From positions 575,050,610-575,114,609 of the forward strand of contig CM054057.1 in NCBI GenBank assembly GCA_028641055.1: 64,000 nucleotides of DNA, given 5' to 3'. Positions within the stretch are counted from its first letter, which is position 1. Each line of letters begins with the position of its first letter. The notes beneath the pieces were generated by a model. It was not told the DNA's origin and did not search any database. It saw only the letters and a list, made by a program, of their open reading frames with translations. Shown one piece after another: positions 1-11,517 of the stretch. The DNA is from Alopecurus myosuroides. Lineage: Eukaryota > Streptophyta > Magnoliopsida > Poales > Poaceae. The translations under genes and the position numbers were made by a program.

Positions 1-190
1 ATAGGAAATATTCTCATAGGAATTTTGTAGTACAAATCCTATAGGAAAAGAACATGAGGTCCAACCTCATGAAAAAATTCCTTCACACAATCAAAGGAAA
101 TTGCTCTTCTCATAGGATTCATTTAGCCATGCCATACCAATCCTACAAGTTTCCAATTCCTACACTTTTCCTATCCTATGAATCAAATGA
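1..190. repeat. MITE-like terminal fragment
   Basis: The sequence carries repeated, oppositely oriented CCTATAGGA / TCCTATGAATCAAATGAGC motifs. This AT-rich terminal pattern is typical of small non-autonomous grass DNA transposons. The left end is outside the window, so family and length cannot be fixed. Nothing coding is visible. Confidence 0.4.
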
Positions 191-289
191 GCACTTAGTT
201 TAAATTTCGTCCAGATTATGTAAAAAATCGCCTATATTTCGGCCCCTATCAATGAAAACTAGTTTGTTCGCCATTTTTTAGCACATTGT

Positions 290-582
290 TTGTCAAATTT
301 CCCCTACTTGGGCGGCGGCGCCGGTGGGCGAGATCGGTGGCGTTGTGAGGCAGAGGAAGCAGACGTGGCGGTGTGGGCCAGTTTTTCGCCATCTTGGGTC
401 GCTGGCAAGACGGGCCCGCGGCGCGGAACGACTTGTCCGGCGCCCCCACGGGAGCCCCTGGGAGACGGGGTTAGGCTAGGTTTGCCAGACGGGAACAAGG
501 GGGCGTCCGAACAGGAACCGGGGGGGCGCGGGGGCGAGAGGAGGGGGGGGGGAGGGGGCGGGGCGCGACCGGAGATGCTCTT
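290..582 (-). repeat. GC-rich repeat fragment ending in AAGAGCATCTCCGGTCG
   Basis: A very GC-rich stretch ends at 566-582 with the reverse complement of AAGAGCATCTCCGGTCG. Part of it (about 440-520) resembles 2376-2460: both contain GGAGCCCCTGGGAG-like text followed by a CCAGACGGGA/CCGGATGGGA block. It is therefore probably a broken copy of the gene-like repeat that follows at 865-2480. The open frames here are composition artefacts, with no recognisable protein. The interval 583-864 behind it holds nothing I recognise. Confidence 0.4.
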
Positions 583-864
583 ACCGATATATCCATAATG
601 GTCTGCAGCTAGCAAGTGCTCAACGATACTATTGACCCAACATGCGACAGCAATACATGTTGTCTTTGCACGTAGCTACCGCCGGCTATTGTACACAATC
701 AATCAGTACTCTGCGAACAAGTTCGTCCCTGTGCATGGCGCCGATTAATCTTGCCCTGATTATGGATTACGTGCAGCTGTGATTTACTCATGATGTTGAA
801 ACCATCCCTGTCGTGGTTGACTGGCTCGCATTGATTTGACCACTTGGCACCCTTCTACCAGTTT

Positions 865-2480
865 AGAGCATCTCCGGTCGTCCCCAAATAGGCGTCCGGA
901 TCAACGCTGAAAGGAGGCCTTCGGGGCTGTCCGGACAAGATGGTGCCGTTAGGGTGGGTCGTTCCCTACTCCTAGCCCTCAACAAAACCCCCTAAAAACA
1001 AATTAAAACAAAATTTTAGGAAATCTTGCAGAATTTAAACAAAATTTAAACTAAAACCTAATTTTAAGCTAGAAACGACGTGTTCTACTGATTGAACACG
1101 TCGTAGTCTTCCTCCTTAACTAGAGGCGCCCTTCCCGCCGTCAATGCCTGGATAAGGAGGTCGGTTGCTCGTCCCAGCCTCGTGGTCGTTCGCCAAGGAC
1201 CGAAGCCATCTCCGCTGTCGAGGTCAATGGTTGACGCACCGGTGATGGCAGCATGGTCACCAAACAACCACACGCACGCCTCACACTCGAGCGGCTCCAG
1301 CAGCATGTTGAAGGATGCGGCGAAGGCGGCGACGAGCCCCTCAGGGTCGCCCGACATCGTGGGCGACTGCTGGCAGGGCCATCATCACTGCGTACGTCGA
1401 AGACGGCGCCTCCGTCTTCACCTCCACCTTCGGCTTCTTTGGCGGCGGTGGGCCGGAGCGGCGCGGGCGCCATCGTTGATGACGAGGGTGCCGGAGCGGC
1501 GTGCTGGCGTCGAGCGCGGCTCTAGCTTGGGAACGCGGAGGCGCCCCTGGAGGAGTGCGAGGAGGACGAACGAGGCGGCGAGGGCGTCTTCATTGCGCGC
1601 CTCGCGCCCCACACATTGCACGCAGACGTGGTGAGGAGGGGCTATTCGTCGGCAGCGTGTGCCCGACTCTGTCCAGAAGGCGGTGCGCCCTATGAGGTTC
1701 CTCTCGTTGACAAGGGAGGAGGGGGCCAGGCAGGGGCCGTCCCAGCGTTACTACCGCTGCTCATGGAGGCGGCGGAATTTCCCGTCGTACCGCCCGGTGT
1801 TGGCGGGGTTTGCCTGGTCCCATTTCCGGCGAGGTGCGCCGCTCCGGCATGAGGACGTTGTAGAAGTGCGCGAGGTACTCGGCTCGAGTCGGTCACGTGT
1901 GGCGCGTCGAGGACGAGCATACCGACAACGCCAAAGGTAACCCGTGCCCGGCGCACACGGCAGGGGGAGGGGCAGAGATACCCCGCGGTTAAGAGCGCTC
2001 GCGCCTCCTCCTTCAGCAGGGACCGGCGGGGTAAGCCGTTGGCGGCAAGATCGGCGTCCAAGGTGGCGGCGCGGGAGGAAGAAGAGAGAGGCGGAGAGGA
2101 AGCAGGGAGCGGCAGGGACAATGTGGCGGGGTGGCGTGGTTGGGGCGCTATTATAAAGGCGAGGCGGCAAGCATTTACGCCGGAGTGCGTGTGGAAAATC
2201 GGCGCGCGCGACGCGTGTGTCACGTGGCTGGACGACGGGATGGCTCTTTGCAACACGCCTCGGAAAACGGGAGGGCTCTCTGCCGACTGAATACGAAGAC
2301 CGACTGCTTTGAATGCCTCTTTGTGTCGCTCACAGGGCGGGGCCACAGCCACGTGGCGGCATGCTCGTCTCATCCGGAGCCCCACAGGAACCCCTGGGAG
2401 GCGGGTTTGGCCAAGGTTTTCCGGATGGGAAATGGGGGCCATCCGAACGGGAGGTCCATTGGGGTCCACGAATCGGTTAT
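865..2480 (-). pseudogene. Decayed high-copy gene-like repeat (minus-strand coding traces)
   Basis: The interval starts with AGAGCATCTCCGGTCG, an end motif seen inverted at 566-582. On the minus strand two coding traces look like one decayed reading frame. One is a piece with PRRSLLKEEARALL near 2000. The other is a C-terminal piece at 1085-1357 with LLEPLECEACVWLFGDHAA, followed by an acidic stretch. Frames are interrupted between them, so there is no intact gene. I recall similar hypothetical proteins being extremely numerous in Triticeae, which fits a transposon-borne or transposon-captured gene; that is memory, not a search. Flanking sequence is GC-rich. Function unknown. Confidence 0.4.
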
Positions 2481-2482
2481 GG

Positions 2483-4380
2483 TTATCCACCTAGTACTGA
2501 TAAAGTTATCAACATAATATTGATGTAGTACCCGCTAATAGTGATAAAGTTACCAACCTAGCACTGACGGAGTTACCCAACTAGTACTGATAAAGTAACC
2601 AACCTAGTAGTGAAGAAGTTACCAACCTAGTACTGATGTCTAGTACTGATGAAGTTATCAACCTGATACTAATAAAGTTACCAACCTAGTACTAATGGAG
2701 TTACCCACCATTTACTAATAAAGTTACCAACCTACTATTGTTGAAGTTATCAGTCTATTACTAATAAAGTTATCAACCTAGTACTAATGGAATTACCCAC
2801 CATTTACTGATAAAGTAACCAACCTAGTACTCACCAAGTTATCAATCTAGTAGTAATAAAGTTACCAACCAAATACTGATGGAGTTACATACTACATCAT
2901 GATAACTTCAAAACATAATACTGATAAAGCTATTCACACAATGTTGAGAAAGTTATCAACCTATTGCTGTTAAAGCTACCATGCAGTAATGATAAAGTTA
3001 TCAACCTAGTGCTAATAAAGTTACTTAGTATTTATTAAGTTACCAACCTATTACTGATAAAGTTATCCACATTATACTAATTGGGTTATCCACCTAGTAG
3101 TATTAGAGTTACCCATGAGTTCATGTCATAGTTAGCTACCACGAAATATATTAGTTACCCTGCTCTATCGTCGGTAATAGTTACCATCAGCACTGTTTGA
3201 GTCACCCACAATGTAATGATACAATTACCAAACTAGTACTGATAGAGTTACCCACCCAATGTTGATAAAGTTACCAACCTATTATCGATAAAGTTACCAC
3301 CCAGTATTGATAAAGTTACTAATTTACTATTGATAAAGTTACTCACTCGGTATTTATTAAGTTACCAACTTATTACTGATAAAGTTACCCACGTTATACT
3401 GATGGAGTTAGCTACCACGAAATATATTAGCTACCGACCTAGTACTGATAAAGTTACCAACCTATTACATAAAGTTACTGACCCAGTACTGATGAAGTTA
3501 CTGACATATTACACATAAAGTTACCACTCGGTATTTATAGAGTTACCAACCTATTACTGATAAAGTTATCGACCCAAAACTGATAAAGTTACCAACCTAG
3601 TACCAATAAAGTTACCACTCAGTATTTAAAGAGTTATCAACCTATTACTGATAAACTTACCGACCTAGTACTAATAAAGTTACCGCTCGGTATTTATAGA
3701 GTTACCAACCTATTACTGATAAATTTACCGACCCAGTACTAATAAAGTTACCAACCTAGTACTAATAAAATTACCACTTGGTTTATAGAGTTACCAACCT
3801 AACACCGATAAAGTTAGCTACGTCATACTAAAGAAGTTACCCACCCAGTAATGATAGAGTTACCCATGTGTTCATGATATAGTTATGTACCACGAGATGA
3901 TTTTAGTTACCTACATTACGGGTATATTGAAGATTTGATTACCATCATGTAATTATAAAGTTACTAATATAGTACTCATAAAGTTACCAACCTAGTACGG
4001 ATGGAGTTACCCACCATGTACTGGTAGTTACCAACCTAGTACTGATGGAGTTACCCACCATGTACCGATAGTTACTAACCTAGTACTAGTGAAGTTATGA
4101 ACCCGGTACTGATAAAATTACCAACCTACTATTGATAGAGTTACCTACCATGTACTTATAAAGTTACCAACTTAATACTGATGGAGTGACCCATGTGTTC
4201 ATGATATAGTTACCCAGCACGGAACCGATGTAGTTATCATACTCTCACGGTAAAATTTATACATTCAATACTGACACAATTAACCACACTGAATTGATGG
4301 ATTTACTCATTTCTTCATATGATCTAAATAATAGTTACCCACCATGTATTGATGTCGTTTCAAAGTGTTAACTCACTTAT
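2483..4380. repeat. Degenerate 23-bp minisatellite (AAAGTTACCAACCTAGTACTGAT)
   Basis: About 1.9 kb is built from a roughly 23-bp AT-rich unit, in one orientation, with the constant core AGTTACC and a variable tail (CCTAGTACTGAT, CCTATTACTGAT, CCCAGTACTAAT, CCATGTACT). Copies diverge by substitutions and small indels. A marker variant, CCACTCGGTATTTATAG, recurs at 3524, 3615, 3683 and 3774. Those spacings of 91, 68 and 91 are about 4, 3 and 4 units, so part of the array grew by multi-unit duplication. The unit is not a multiple of three and no long ORF results. It may be internal filler of a DNA transposon. Confidence 0.85.
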
Positions 4381-4685
4381 AAAACTAGGTGGTAACTTCT
4401 AAACTAGAAAAATTGAAATGAACAAATAGAAGTCGAATATATTTTAAAACCAAAAATTAATCATTAGTTGGGTGGTAAACTACATAATACACCTTGATAA
4501 CTTTAGTGTTAATGGGTGGTAACTTTTAAGTCAAAAAAATGTCAAAACATATCAACATGAGATATAGTTTCGAAGATTTCGGCGCGACTAGTCCAACGGT
4601 GAAAACGGATCATAAATCGGATAAACGGTTTGGGCTACAAAACATTTTGAAATTTTTTTGAAACATTTTCTACTGCAGGGGAGTC
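4381..4685. other. Array flank with inverted GGTGGTAACTT motifs
   Basis: Non-coding AT-rich sequence. The motif GGTGGTAA(A)CT, the reverse complement of the minisatellite core, appears at 4388, 4470 and 4514, so the orientation of the motif flips at the array edge. No gene seen. Confidence 0.5.
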
Positions 4686-4773
4686 CCCCACAACCCTTTA
4701 TTGCCACCAGAAAAGAGTTTACAAATATTTACATATATACAGAGAAGGATAGACTAAGATAGTCTATCTCAAA

Positions 4774-7214
4774 CTAAAGTAAGGTGTTAAGCCATGATGA
4801 TAGTTTCTTAGCCAAGGAAGCACTCAACCTATGCTTAAACAAGGTGAGATCCAGCATGAAACCAACTTTCCAACCCTTGAAGGAATGTTTCTCTGACTTG
4901 AAGATAACTCCATTCCTTTGTTTCCAGATGTTCCAACAGGCTAGAATCACTCTCTCAGTGAAACAAGGACCTTTGAAACTCTTTTTAGCATTTGAGAGAT
5001 TAGCCACTAGGACCTTTGAAACTCTTTTTAGCATTTGAGAGATTAGCCAAAACTGTGTTATCACTCCAAGGTATCTGCAGGTAATTCCAGATTCTAGAGC
5101 TGAAAACACATTGGAAAAAAAATGTGTCCAATCCTCAAGACAGAGTTATTTACGTAGGACACAACACTCAGTCTTCCATTTCCTTCTCTTAATCATATCT
5201 TTGGTATTAATCCTATCATTTAGGATCAGCGAGGCAAAAAAATATGCTTTGACATGCATTTGGATTTCCATATCCACTTGGCTGGTTTATCATCTGGCAA
5301 CTAAGCAAACTGCAACTGATAGAATTTACTGGAGGTATAGATACCTTTATTGAAATTACAGGACCAAACATCTTTATTATTATTGTTCATGTGAACATTT
5401 TCCATGATACCTTGAAGAGCAACGAATTATTGAAATGCTTCATTAGAAAGTGAAAAATGAAAGGAGTCGGAAAGGTCATCCAACACTTTCAAATCCCTAA
5501 CTGAGGCCATCTGATCCTTAGCAAACGAAAACAGTCTTGGAAATTTTAGTGAGAGAATATCTCCCAGCCAAGATCTTTCCAAAATAAGACAAAAAAACCA
5601 TTCCCAACTAAACAACATTAGAATAAACACCAAGATTCAGATAGTTGCATAATTCCTTTCCACCAGAAAGACCCACAAGAGTTGACTGCATGGGGAACAG
5701 ACTAGAAATAATATGCATTTTTGACCAGGTTTACCCATGGAATATCCATAGGGTTGTAAAATTTTGCTAAATTTTTTAGCAACAAAGCCCTGTTTTGGAT
5801 CTGAAGATTAATGACTCCCAAACCACCTTTACATTTGGGCTTACACACCATGTCCCAAGCAGCCAAGGAGTTCACTCTTTTCTTGTTTTTATCTTTCCTC
5901 CATAAACATCTTCTCCTAGCCTTATCCATAATATCAATAACTCCTTTAGGAATCACCAGTGTACACATATAATATGTGGGCAGAGAGGAAAGGACTGAGT
6001 TCACAAGCACCAAACTGTCACCATATGAAAGAAAAGAGACAGTTGTAGAAAGTCTCCTTTCAATTCTATCAATGAGTGGAGAAAAATCCTTAATTGATGG
6101 TTTAGTGGTGCCCATAGGAAAGCCAAGATAAGTAAAGGGCATAGAAGCCACCTTACAATCCAAAACCCCAGCCAAATCAACAGTCTCCTGCCGAGAGATA
6201 TTAATTGGTATCATGGAAGACTTATTGAAATTCACCTTTAGTCCCGTTATCTGAGCATAAAGGTTTAGCAGATTCTTGAATACCAACAATTGATCAGGGT
6301 CAGCAGGTAAGATTACTAGTGTATCATCAGCGTACTGGACAATAGGATAATCCCCTCCAATAGGAATTGGCAGACGAAGACTACCATCCCTGAGTGCCAA
6401 GTTTACAATACTTTGAAGCAAATCACCTCCCAGTACATACATTATAGGTGATAAAGGATCACCTTGCCTCACCCCTCTTCTGCAGACAAAAGGTTTACCA
6501 GGGACACCATTTAAAAGAACAGAGGAGGATCCTGAAGAAAGAATTTCCTTTACCCATTTAATGACAAGAGGTGGAAACCCCTTACATCTCAAAATCTGAA
6601 GGATGGCACTGTGCTCAATTGTATCAAAGGCTTTCTCAAAATCAATCTTGAAGACCACCACTTTTTGTTTAGATTGTTTACACTGGAAAATATATTCAAA
6701 GCACCAAGCCAAGCAGTCTTGAATTGTTCTGGATTTAATGAAACCATACTGATTATCATGGGTACAATCAAAGATCTTATCTTGGAATCTATTAGCCAGA
6801 ATCTTAGTGATAAACTTTAGACAAGTGTTTGTAAGGGAGATTGGCCTAAAGTCATTCACAGTTTCAGGGGATTGTGATTTTGGAATGAGTGATAAAAGAA
6901 CCATTAATACTCTCCAAAGAAAGCCTTGCACTATGAAAGTCATTGCAAAGTTTGATAAAATCATCTTTTATTATATCCCAAAAGTGCTTATTGAATAAGC
7001 CAGTGAAACCATCAGGACCAGGAGCACGATCAGGTTTGAGATTTTTAACCACTCCCTCCACTTTCTCTACAGAAAAAGGATTTGCAAGGACCTTTAAACC
7101 ATCCACCACAGGCAAGAAGTGAGATAGATATATATTAGAAATAGGTGGGTAAGAAACACCCATCCTGTTTTTGAAACAGAGCCAAAATGCAGCAGCTTTT
7201 TCCTTGTGATCCAC
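4774..7214 (-). pseudogene. LINE ORF2 reverse transcriptase, disrupted
   Basis: Three reading frames carry one protein. 6864-7214 holds the start of the RT domain, with the LKPDRAPGPDGF motif. 5702-6964 holds the body, with DFRPISLTN, KAFDTIEH, RQGDPLSP and the catalytic YADD in VQYADDTLV. Pieces at 5427-5633 and 4774-5109 carry the C-terminal region, ending with the LINE-typical WNIWKQRNGVIF. The first two frames overlap around 6890, where a frameshift must lie; further stops separate the C-terminal parts. The endonuclease is missing. The copy cannot encode a functional protein. Identification as plant L1-type RT is secure from the motifs. Confidence 0.85.
4967..5049. repeat. 43-bp tandem duplication inside LINE 3' region
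   Basis: A 40-base segment starting GGACCTTTGAAACTC at 4967 recurs at 5010, with a period of 43. Two copies, identical by eye. It lies in the C-terminal coding remnant of the LINE, adding to its disruption. Confidence 0.9.
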
Positions 7215-7265
7215 CAGAATATTCCCTGAAGAGTCCGAGATGGAAGGAACATTTTGAATTTTTGA

Positions 7266-7589
7266 ATTTCAAAATTAATATGGGATGACATCAACAATTT
7301 CGTCATTTAGTGCATGCATGTGTGTGAATACGGAATGAGCTGCACGCGAGTTTTAGTTGGAATAAGACAAAATTTGGCTAATTGCTTATGGTTAAGCCAA
7401 ATCTAGGACGTCCTAGATGTAGTGATGTCCTATTTCTATGTGTATCCATTGTGTAGCAATTACTACTCGGTGCCTATCTATTGTTATTGTTAGTGTGCCC
7501 GTTGCCACGTTTAGTTATATCTGTTGTAGGCATAAAATGAATGAATGTAAATCTGAATCTCAATCCCCTTCTCCATTCTCAATTCTATC
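7266..7589. other. Intergenic, no gene seen
   Basis: AT-rich sequence between the LINE truncation point and the hAT target duplication. No ORF, RNA gene or repeat recognised. Confidence 0.5.
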
Positions 7590-7597
7590 GTGCTGAG
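7590..7597. repeat. hAT target-site duplication, left
   Basis: GTGCTGAG, identical to 11450-11457 on the other side of the element. Confidence 0.92.
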
Positions 7598-7701
7598 TAT
7601 AACTGCGCGTTCGATTAATTTGGTTAATTCGGTTTGGTTTATACGGTTATATGGTTTGTACGGTTTCAATACGTTTGTTAATACGGTTTTTTACGAGAAT
7701 A

Positions 7702-7753
7702 CGGTTTGGTTTCGGTAATAACTAAGGTTCGGTTTGGTTTCGGTAATAACTAA
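7702..7753. repeat. hAT subterminal direct repeat
   Basis: CGGTTTGGTTTCGGTAATAA is present twice, at 7702 and 7730 (period 28), within 160 bp of the element end. Related GGTTTGGTTTATACGG text lies just outside. Such repeats are the usual binding sites of hAT transposases. Confidence 0.75.
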
Positions 7754-8281
7754 ACTAACCATAGTTACCGCGAATTTGAATGACAGTAACTTTTGGCACA
7801 GATTTTCTTTAGTATTCTGCCAAGCCAATTTTCCGGCATGACCTTTTTCCTTCATGTAATAATATAACAGGATATATAGTCAAAAAATTACGACATGCTA
7901 TATTTTGTCAACTCACAAAATAATAACAGGATGGATCATAGATGTACACTACAGCATCGGTAATAGCCATTTATCTCAACTTCTCAATGAAGTAAGTTGG
8001 AAAATTGCCACATAGCCAGGAACGGTTAAGGCATAATAAAAATATTTCACCAAAGGTTACGCTGTTACACTCCATTCCACACAGACACACTCCATTCCAG
8101 ATTCCACACAGACATAGTGACACACATGAAATGGAATTCTGGAACTAGACATGAACTTGGAGGCCTCCGAATTCCACACTGACACACACACACATTTCAT
8201 CAAAAGTAGCATTCTATCCCACACATGAAGATCAATCAACGGAAATTGTCTCATCATCATCCACTTGGAGGCCTCAGAATT

Positions 8282-10653
8282 CTACATTGTAAAACAAATG
8301 AAGATTATTATTATGGAAGATTGCATAACCCAGAAAAGATAGAAACACACACTGTTTTTCATACCTTCCTCTAGTTTGGTCAGCTCCACAAGATCAACTT
8401 CAATATTGATACGCTTGCGACGCAACCAGTCTTGTGTACATATCAAAGCTTGTACTGTCATTGGTGTCAAAGAGCTTCTAAAGTCATCTAGAATGCGTCC
8501 ACTAGTACTAAAGGCTGATTCAGAAGCCACGATTGAGATAGGGATTGCTAGTATGCCACGTGCCAATTTTGAAAGGACAGGAAAGCGAGCTGAGTTGCAC
8601 TTCCACCAAGAAAGAATGTCAAAATCAGGAGATTGCTCTTTTGTATCCTCAGCTATGTACTTGTCCAATTCAGTTTTGCTGTTTGTGCTAGCATCTCCAA
8701 TATTAAGTCGCATTCTCTTGTTGTATCGTACATTCATAAGAGAGTTCTTGGAAGCATTATGACTAGTTTCAGACTGTGATGTTACCTCACTAGTAGGTCC
8801 CATACAATTTTTTGTAGTATACGAAAAGAGATACAAAATCCATGTGTGTCGCAGTCAAGATTGCGTTACCTTTAGTGCTGCCATAGGTGTCCTCAACTAG
8901 GTCCTTGAAGAAATGAGATTCCTTGGTGCTTGCGTAAATAATCAAGACACATGTTAGAACTTAGAACCAGGCCATACAATAAGGATAAACAAGAAAACAC
9001 ATATATTGAGAAAGAGCTAACAATTTTATACCTAGGATCAAGTATGGCAACAATTAATTTTTTTCATCTTCTCCGGATCACCCCAATACTTATCATACTT
9101 ATCCTTCATCTTGGCAGCCATTTTTTTTAAAATATTTCATCATCACCACATATCACATGATCACTCCATTCGCCCAACAAATAATTGACAACATCGATCT
9201 CTTCAAAGAAGGTCTTGGAAGTGACGTACTTGGTGCTAGAAACTTTATTGGTGAGATCATAGAAGTGTTGGAGGAATTCCTTGAACTCACGAACATACAC
9301 CCAATCACCATGAGTTGGAGCACCGCGTTGTGTAGGATCTAAACCAATTTTTGCTAACTCAATCTTGTAGTTGGGATCATCAAGTGCATACTGACTAAAT
9401 GCTCTCTCAAACTTCTCAGCAATGTTTACCATTAGATATGTGGAGTTCCAGCTAGTGCAAACATCGATATGAAGCAAACCTTTATTTTCTACCTTGCTCA
9501 CTACCACACACTTTTTAAATAAAGTCATTCTAGGACGAGAGCTTCTCACATATTTGATAGCATTTCTAATTCTGTTGATAGTATGACACATTATCTTTAG
9601 CCCATCTTGGACTGCAAGATTAACAATGTGAGCCACACACCTCATGTGAAGATGTACACCTTTTCCAATAGTACATCCCCTATTAGTCAAAGAACTTTTC
9701 ATGTAGTATAAGCAAGTGTCATTGGAAGAAGCATTATCTACGGTAATAGTGCACACTTTCTCAATGCCCCACTCAATTAGTAGTTTATCTAATGATTTCC
9801 CAATCTCCTACCCTTTGTGGCCATCTACCAAGAAAAAGTTAAGAATCTTTTTCTGAAGCTTCCAGTCAGGTGTGATGTAATGTACGGTAAGAACCATGTA
9901 GCTTTGAAGCTTTGATGATGTCCAACAATTAGTGGCGAGACAAACAGATTGACGAGATTCAAAGAAATATTTTCTAAGCTTTGCTTTCTCAGCTTTGTAA
10001 AGAGCCATCACATCTCTATACATAGTTGTCCTAGATGGAACATTGAATCTGGGGCAAGATTTGGACATAAAGAACCTAAAACCTTCTTTTTTCTGAAAAT
10101 ATGAATGGCAGCTCATCTACGACTATCATGCGGGCAAATGCTTCTCTAACCTCTTTCTCATTGTACTGCCAAGAACCCCCAATAACAGTTTTACCATCAT
10201 CATCAATTTTGGTAACCAAGCACAATTTTTTTGTGGCCCAATAACTTGCTATGATTCTTTTTGCATGCCTTCATATGGTTTACTAAGAAAGCAGTACCTG
10301 CGGATGAGGATTTGCAGCCCAGCTCATTACCACAATGGTTGCAATTAGCACAATTTGGGTCCTTTTCCTGAATCATTAAGTGCTTCCATATCTTACTATG
10401 TGTGCATCTTGGTCTCTTGACAATGCTGCCTGGGGTTGTATCTAGAATAGATAGTGAAGCATCAAAGGTTCCATTAGGATCAACAACAAATTGTGATATA
10501 TTGTCACTCCGAGACATCTAAAACAATAGAGAAGAAAAGGTGTCAATTATCCATTCTCAGTCTCAACTCTCTAGAGTCTAGGATAATTATGTAACAAAAA
10601 CATAAAAGACTTACATTGGGATTGGGATTGTAGAATTCAGCCGAATCGTCCAT
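8282..10653 (-). pseudogene. hAT transposase (BED zinc finger, RNase H-like, dimerisation domain), disrupted
   Basis: A short first exon (10615-10653, ATG GAC GAT TCG) ends at a GTAAGT donor and joins in phase to TTTTAG|ATGTCTCGG at about 10517. The second exon has a BED-type finger (CANCNHCG, then HMKAC). 9808-10116 carries the conserved TTMYRDV and LATNCWTS region. 9127-9756 carries the RNase H-like core, starting TITVDNASSND. 8282-8836 carries the C-terminal hAT dimerisation domain (FPVLSKLARGILAIPIS, SESAFSTSGRILDDFRSSL). Lesions: an in-frame TAG at 9808-9810, a stop at the end of the 9127 frame, and a 1-nt frameshift in an A-run near 9060, just before the ILDPRYK motif. Intron positions in the C-terminal half are inferred. 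Confidence 0.85.
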
Positions 10654-10829
10654 TCCTTCACACTGAACTCCTCAATTTGGTTATGCACAAATCATAAAAT
10701 ACATGAAAACATGAACAAAATTGGTGGAGTCATGCATACAAAGATTCAAATAACTGAATTTTCTCAAGAATTTTCGGGGAAGAAGGTTACCTTAATCGCT
10801 GGAAATTTGAGATGCAGACTTGCGGAGGA

Positions 10830-11270
10830 AGAAGCCGGGGCTAGGGTAAGGCCGAGTGACGCTGCGACGGGCCCGTGGACCCTGAGAGACGACGGTGTCC
10901 CGCCTCCTGCGTCCTCGCCGTGGTGTGGCAGTGGAGCTTCCTTGCTTCGTTCTTGGAGCAGGTGGGGGTCGCCACTCGCAGATGGCCGTGGTGTGGAGCC
11001 GTGGAGGGGAGCCGGACTAGGATGCGGAGGAGATATCCTAGAGAACCTCGGACAAAGGCATGACGTGGGTTCATTTGCTCGGGAGGAGACCTAGTTGCAG
11101 TCGAGCGGCCGCCACCGGCAGTAGGTCTAGGGTTCGTTTGCTCGGGAGGAGAAGAGAAAGGCGTGCGAGATGCACTGCGGGCTACCGAGAGGATGTGGCT
11201 TCGCCTCCGTTTACTCGTTGTGAAGTTGGGCCGTGCGTGGGCTAGCGGCATGCTGGGCCATTGTGCTAAC
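10830..11270. promoter_or_regulatory. GC-rich 5' region of the hAT transposase gene
   Basis: A GC-rich block lies between the first coding exon (minus strand, start at 10653) and the right TIR, in an otherwise AT-rich element. Its position makes it the likely promoter/5' UTR of the transposase gene. Open frames in it look like composition artefacts. No TATA box was assigned. Confidence 0.4.
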
Positions 11271-11449
11271 TGTAACCGCTGGTTATTCGGTTTTTAACCG
11301 TAATATCCGAGGCTCTATGGTCCCATAGCAATTCTGCTAACTATAACCTTAACCACAAACTAACTACAAACTGAAAAAACGGCCACTTGGTTTCAGTTAG
11401 GTTTTTCTCGGTTCAATTTTTGGTTTCTGTTCGGTTATGCGCAGTTATA

Positions 11450-11457
11450 GTGCTGAG
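11450..11457. repeat. hAT target-site duplication, right
   Basis: GTGCTGAG, identical to 7590-7597. Confidence 0.92.
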
Positions 11458-11517
11458 GTATGTGTCCCAATTAGCCTAGTACTCCACCACAAGGTATTAT
11501 CTAGATGGAGGTCAAAG

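Larger units (their letters stand above)
4690..7265 (-). mobile_element. 5'-truncated LINE (non-LTR retrotransposon)
   Basis: A minus-strand non-LTR element with a reverse transcriptase domain and a C-terminal zinc-binding (zf-RVT-like) region. The apurinic-type endonuclease expected at the N terminus is absent; homology begins around 7265, so the copy is 5'-truncated, as is usual for LINEs. The 3' end lies near 4690. No clear poly(A) tail or target-site duplication was found, and the 3' border is approximate. Confidence 0.8.
7598..11449 (-). mobile_element. hAT transposon, complete ends with 8-bp TSD
   Basis: The element is bounded by an 11-bp perfect terminal inverted repeat, TATAACTGCGC at 7598-7608 and GCGCAGTTATA at 11439-11449. 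It is flanked on both sides by the 8-bp direct repeat GTGCTGAG (7590-7597 and 11450-11457). Eight-base target duplications are diagnostic for hAT. Total length is 3852 bp. The subterminal regions are rich in CGGTTTGGTTT/GGTTATTCGG motifs, likely transposase binding sites. The internal minus-strand gene encodes a BED/hAT transposase. The ends are intact but the gene is broken, so the copy could at best move with help from another copy. Confidence 0.93.

Noticed and set aside
290..615. Overlapping ORFs of about 100 residues on both strands
   Set aside because: GC-rich repeat composition keeps both strands open; no domain or start context.
1690..2490. 266-residue minus-strand ORF as a real gene
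   Set aside because: Mixed low-complexity sequence with only a short block resembling a decayed repeat protein; treated as part of the degenerate gene-like repeat.
2483..4380. Centromeric or telomeric satellite
   Set aside because: Unit is neither the telomere heptamer nor a 150-180 or 350-bp class satellite; the array is too short and diverged.
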